14,865 bases of DNA, from the NCBI GenBank assembly GCA_000432275.1, contig HF995301.1, positions 1-14,865 on the forward strand, in the 5' to 3' direction. Under the pieces are notes generated by a model. It saw only the letters and a list, made by a program, of their open reading frames with translations, was not told where the DNA came from and did no database searches. The stretch is from Proteobacteria bacterium CAG:495. Its GTDB lineage: Bacteria > Pseudomonadota > Alphaproteobacteria > RF32 > CAG-239. Below are positions 13,670 to 14,865 of this stretch, in pieces. Made by a program: the position numbers and the translations under genes. Position 1 is the stretch's first letter; each line of letters starts with the position of its first letter.

Positions 13670-14865
13670 TTATTCCTTAACCAAAGGTTTGAAGCGTCTG
13701 AGCTCGGTCAGGCGATAGCCCGTATAAGTACCCAGCAGCATAACCACAAACAAAATCACCAGATTAAGCTCGTTGAATGCAAACATAATGTGACGGATAT
13801 ACTCGCTGCTGATGATGAAATAGGTGACAATGGCGGCCACCAGGCTGTAAAAAATTTCTTTGCCCGCATTAATGGCTCCTTCTTCTTCCCAGGTGATGGA
13901 AGCGCGTTCGATAATCCACGCCATAATGATGATGGGAAAGAAAACGGCAGACAGGGCAACGTTGAGTTTGAACTGATAACCCAGAACGGTTAACATCTGC
14001 ATAATGATGATAACGACAATGACCACTGCCGAAATTCTCGGAACCAAAAGCAGGTTCAGTTTGGAAAGAACAAAACGAATAAGCAGGCCGATGCCGATAA
14101 TGACGCCGAAACAGATTAAACCCGGCCAGAACCCCGTTTTTACCAGTGACATCGAAAGCAGCATCGGAGTAAAGGTTCCCATCGTCTTGACGCCGACGAC
14201 GTTTCTTAACAGGACGATAATCAGAATTGCCAGCGGAAAGATGGACAGCCATTTCAGGGTGTTTTGTTCGGCCAGCGGCAGATTGTAAATGGAATAGTCA
14301 AACAAGGATTTCTGCCCCGCAAGCTTGGCTCTGCGGCTGGCCAGGCTGAGGGAAGAGGTGACGGATTTCATAACCGAAAATTTAATAACCGAATTTTCTC
14401 CGCCCATAACGTCAATCAGGGATTCTCCGCCGCGTTGAAAAATCACGAAGTTCTCGGGCAACCCTTTGGCGCCGTCTTTAAGGTTGTAAGTTTTCCATTG
14501 GTTGTCGATGTAAGCCTGCAACATCAGGTCGGGCGACAAAGATTTTTTGCTTTCTTCCAGCTTAAAGCCGCGTGCGACGCGGTTGGGAATTTTTTTGATG
14601 GAGAGCAAGTTGCGCACGGCGTCGGCAATGTCTTTCTGAGTCTTCTTTATCGGCAGATAAGATTGAACCGTCGGGTCTGCCGGCACCTGGTTGATGAAGC
14701 GGATAATCTTGCTGACGTCGTCGCCTTGCTGGCTTTGGTCGGCAAGCTTGATGATTTGTTGGGCTACGGTAAGGGTCTGTTCGTCCATAATCGGCATTTT
14801 GGGAGCCGCCGGCTTCGGCGCTTTGATTTTGCCTCTGGTGTCAATGTTGTCAAACAGCATAACCC
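13670..14865 (-). CDS. Inactive-transglutaminase/7TM membrane protein (N-terminus outside window)
   Basis: At least 398 codons of an inner-membrane protein, open to the window edge. The Met at 14860 is probably internal, since relatives are about 500 residues and carry an N-terminal anchor and more domain before this point. Counting from that Met, about 40-200 match the inactive-transglutaminase-like domain (PTVQSYLPIKKTQKDIADA, IPNRVARGFKLE, PENFVIFQRGGESLIDVMGG, FDYSIYNLPLAEQN), which lacks an evident catalytic Cys. Six or seven hydrophobic segments follow (about 207-390), with family motifs GVKTMGTFTPMLL, NLLLVPRI, ERASITWEEEGA and GTYTGYRLTELRRFKPL. It is coupled to the ATP-grasp gene. 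The domain probably lies in the periplasm and the pair may make or move a modified peptide; that role is predicted for the family, not shown. Confidence 0.93.
   Translation of the reverse strand, partial: VMLFDNIDTRGKIKAPKPAAPKMPIMDEQTLTVAQQIIKLADQSQQGDDVSKIIRFINQVPADPTVQSYLPIKKTQKDIADAVRNLLSIKKIPNRVARGFKLEESKKSLSPDLMLQAYIDNQWKTYNLKDGAKGLPENFVIFQRGGESLIDVMGGENSVIKFSVMKSVTSSLSLASRRAKLAGQKSLFDYSIYNLPLAEQNTLKWLSIFPLAILIIVLLRNVVGVKTMGTFTPMLLSMSLVKTGFWPGLICFGVIIGIGLLIRFVLSKLNLLLVPRISAVVIVVIIIMQMLTVLGYQFKLNVALSAVFFPIIIMAWIIERASITWEEEGAINAGKEIFYSLVAAIVTYFIISSEYIRHIMFAFNELNLVILFVVMLLGTYTGYRLTELRRFKPLVKE

Overview
The window looks like a chromosomal segment of an alphaproteobacterium with moderate GC and AT-rich intergenic DNA. 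The family-4-like uracil-DNA glycosylase, the cyclophilin core and the 7TM/ATP-grasp pair all read like alphaproteobacterial or other proteobacterial versions of their families. An uncultured, possibly host-associated member such as a gut Rhodospirillales-like lineage would fit, but that placement is inference. No rRNA, tRNA, CRISPR array, insertion sequence or phage gene was seen.

Layout, left to right. (1) 110-2909: a TPR lipoprotein on the minus strand, ending in an intrinsic terminator, diverges from a uracil-DNA glycosylase gene on the plus strand. (2) 3008-6278: a tight plus-strand cluster of two small exported proteins and a Slt-type lytic transglycosylase. The two exported proteins are distant paralogues of each other with four matching cysteines. 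A small membrane protein follows at 6370-6702. (3) 6703-7663: two minus-strand genes. One is an unusual protein that matches the nucleoside diphosphate kinase (NDK) fold around the catalytic IHGSD motif and carries a Cys/His-rich insert. The other is a 103-residue exported or anchored protein of unknown function. (4) 7787-9716: a COG2509-type FAD-dependent dehydrogenase and a small three-helix membrane protein that ends at a strong terminator. (5) 9767-9994: a non-coding stretch with a good promoter-like pair followed about 75 nt later by a terminator-like hairpin (possible small RNA), then a stem-loop in the leader of a 262-residue orphan protein. (6) 10801-10839: a very strong, probably bidirectional terminator between convergent genes. 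(7) 10863-14865: five minus-strand genes, in transcription order a 7TM protein with an inactive-transglutaminase domain (truncated by the window edge), a RimK-like ATP-grasp ligase, an azoreductase-like flavoprotein, a Nudix hydrolase and a cyclophilin with a lysine-rich tail.

Two groups appear to work as units. The first is the envelope cluster at 3008-6278, where two paralogous exported cysteine proteins are made together with a peptidoglycan-cleaving enzyme. The second is the 7TM/ATP-grasp pair at 12702-14865, a conserved proteobacterial couple predicted to join an amino acid or peptide to something at the membrane. The most novel-looking items are the paralogue pair with the transglycosylase, the NDK-like protein, and the possible small RNA. 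The rest is mostly housekeeping. Several genes lack a clear Shine-Dalgarno sequence while others have a textbook one, so some starts are uncertain.
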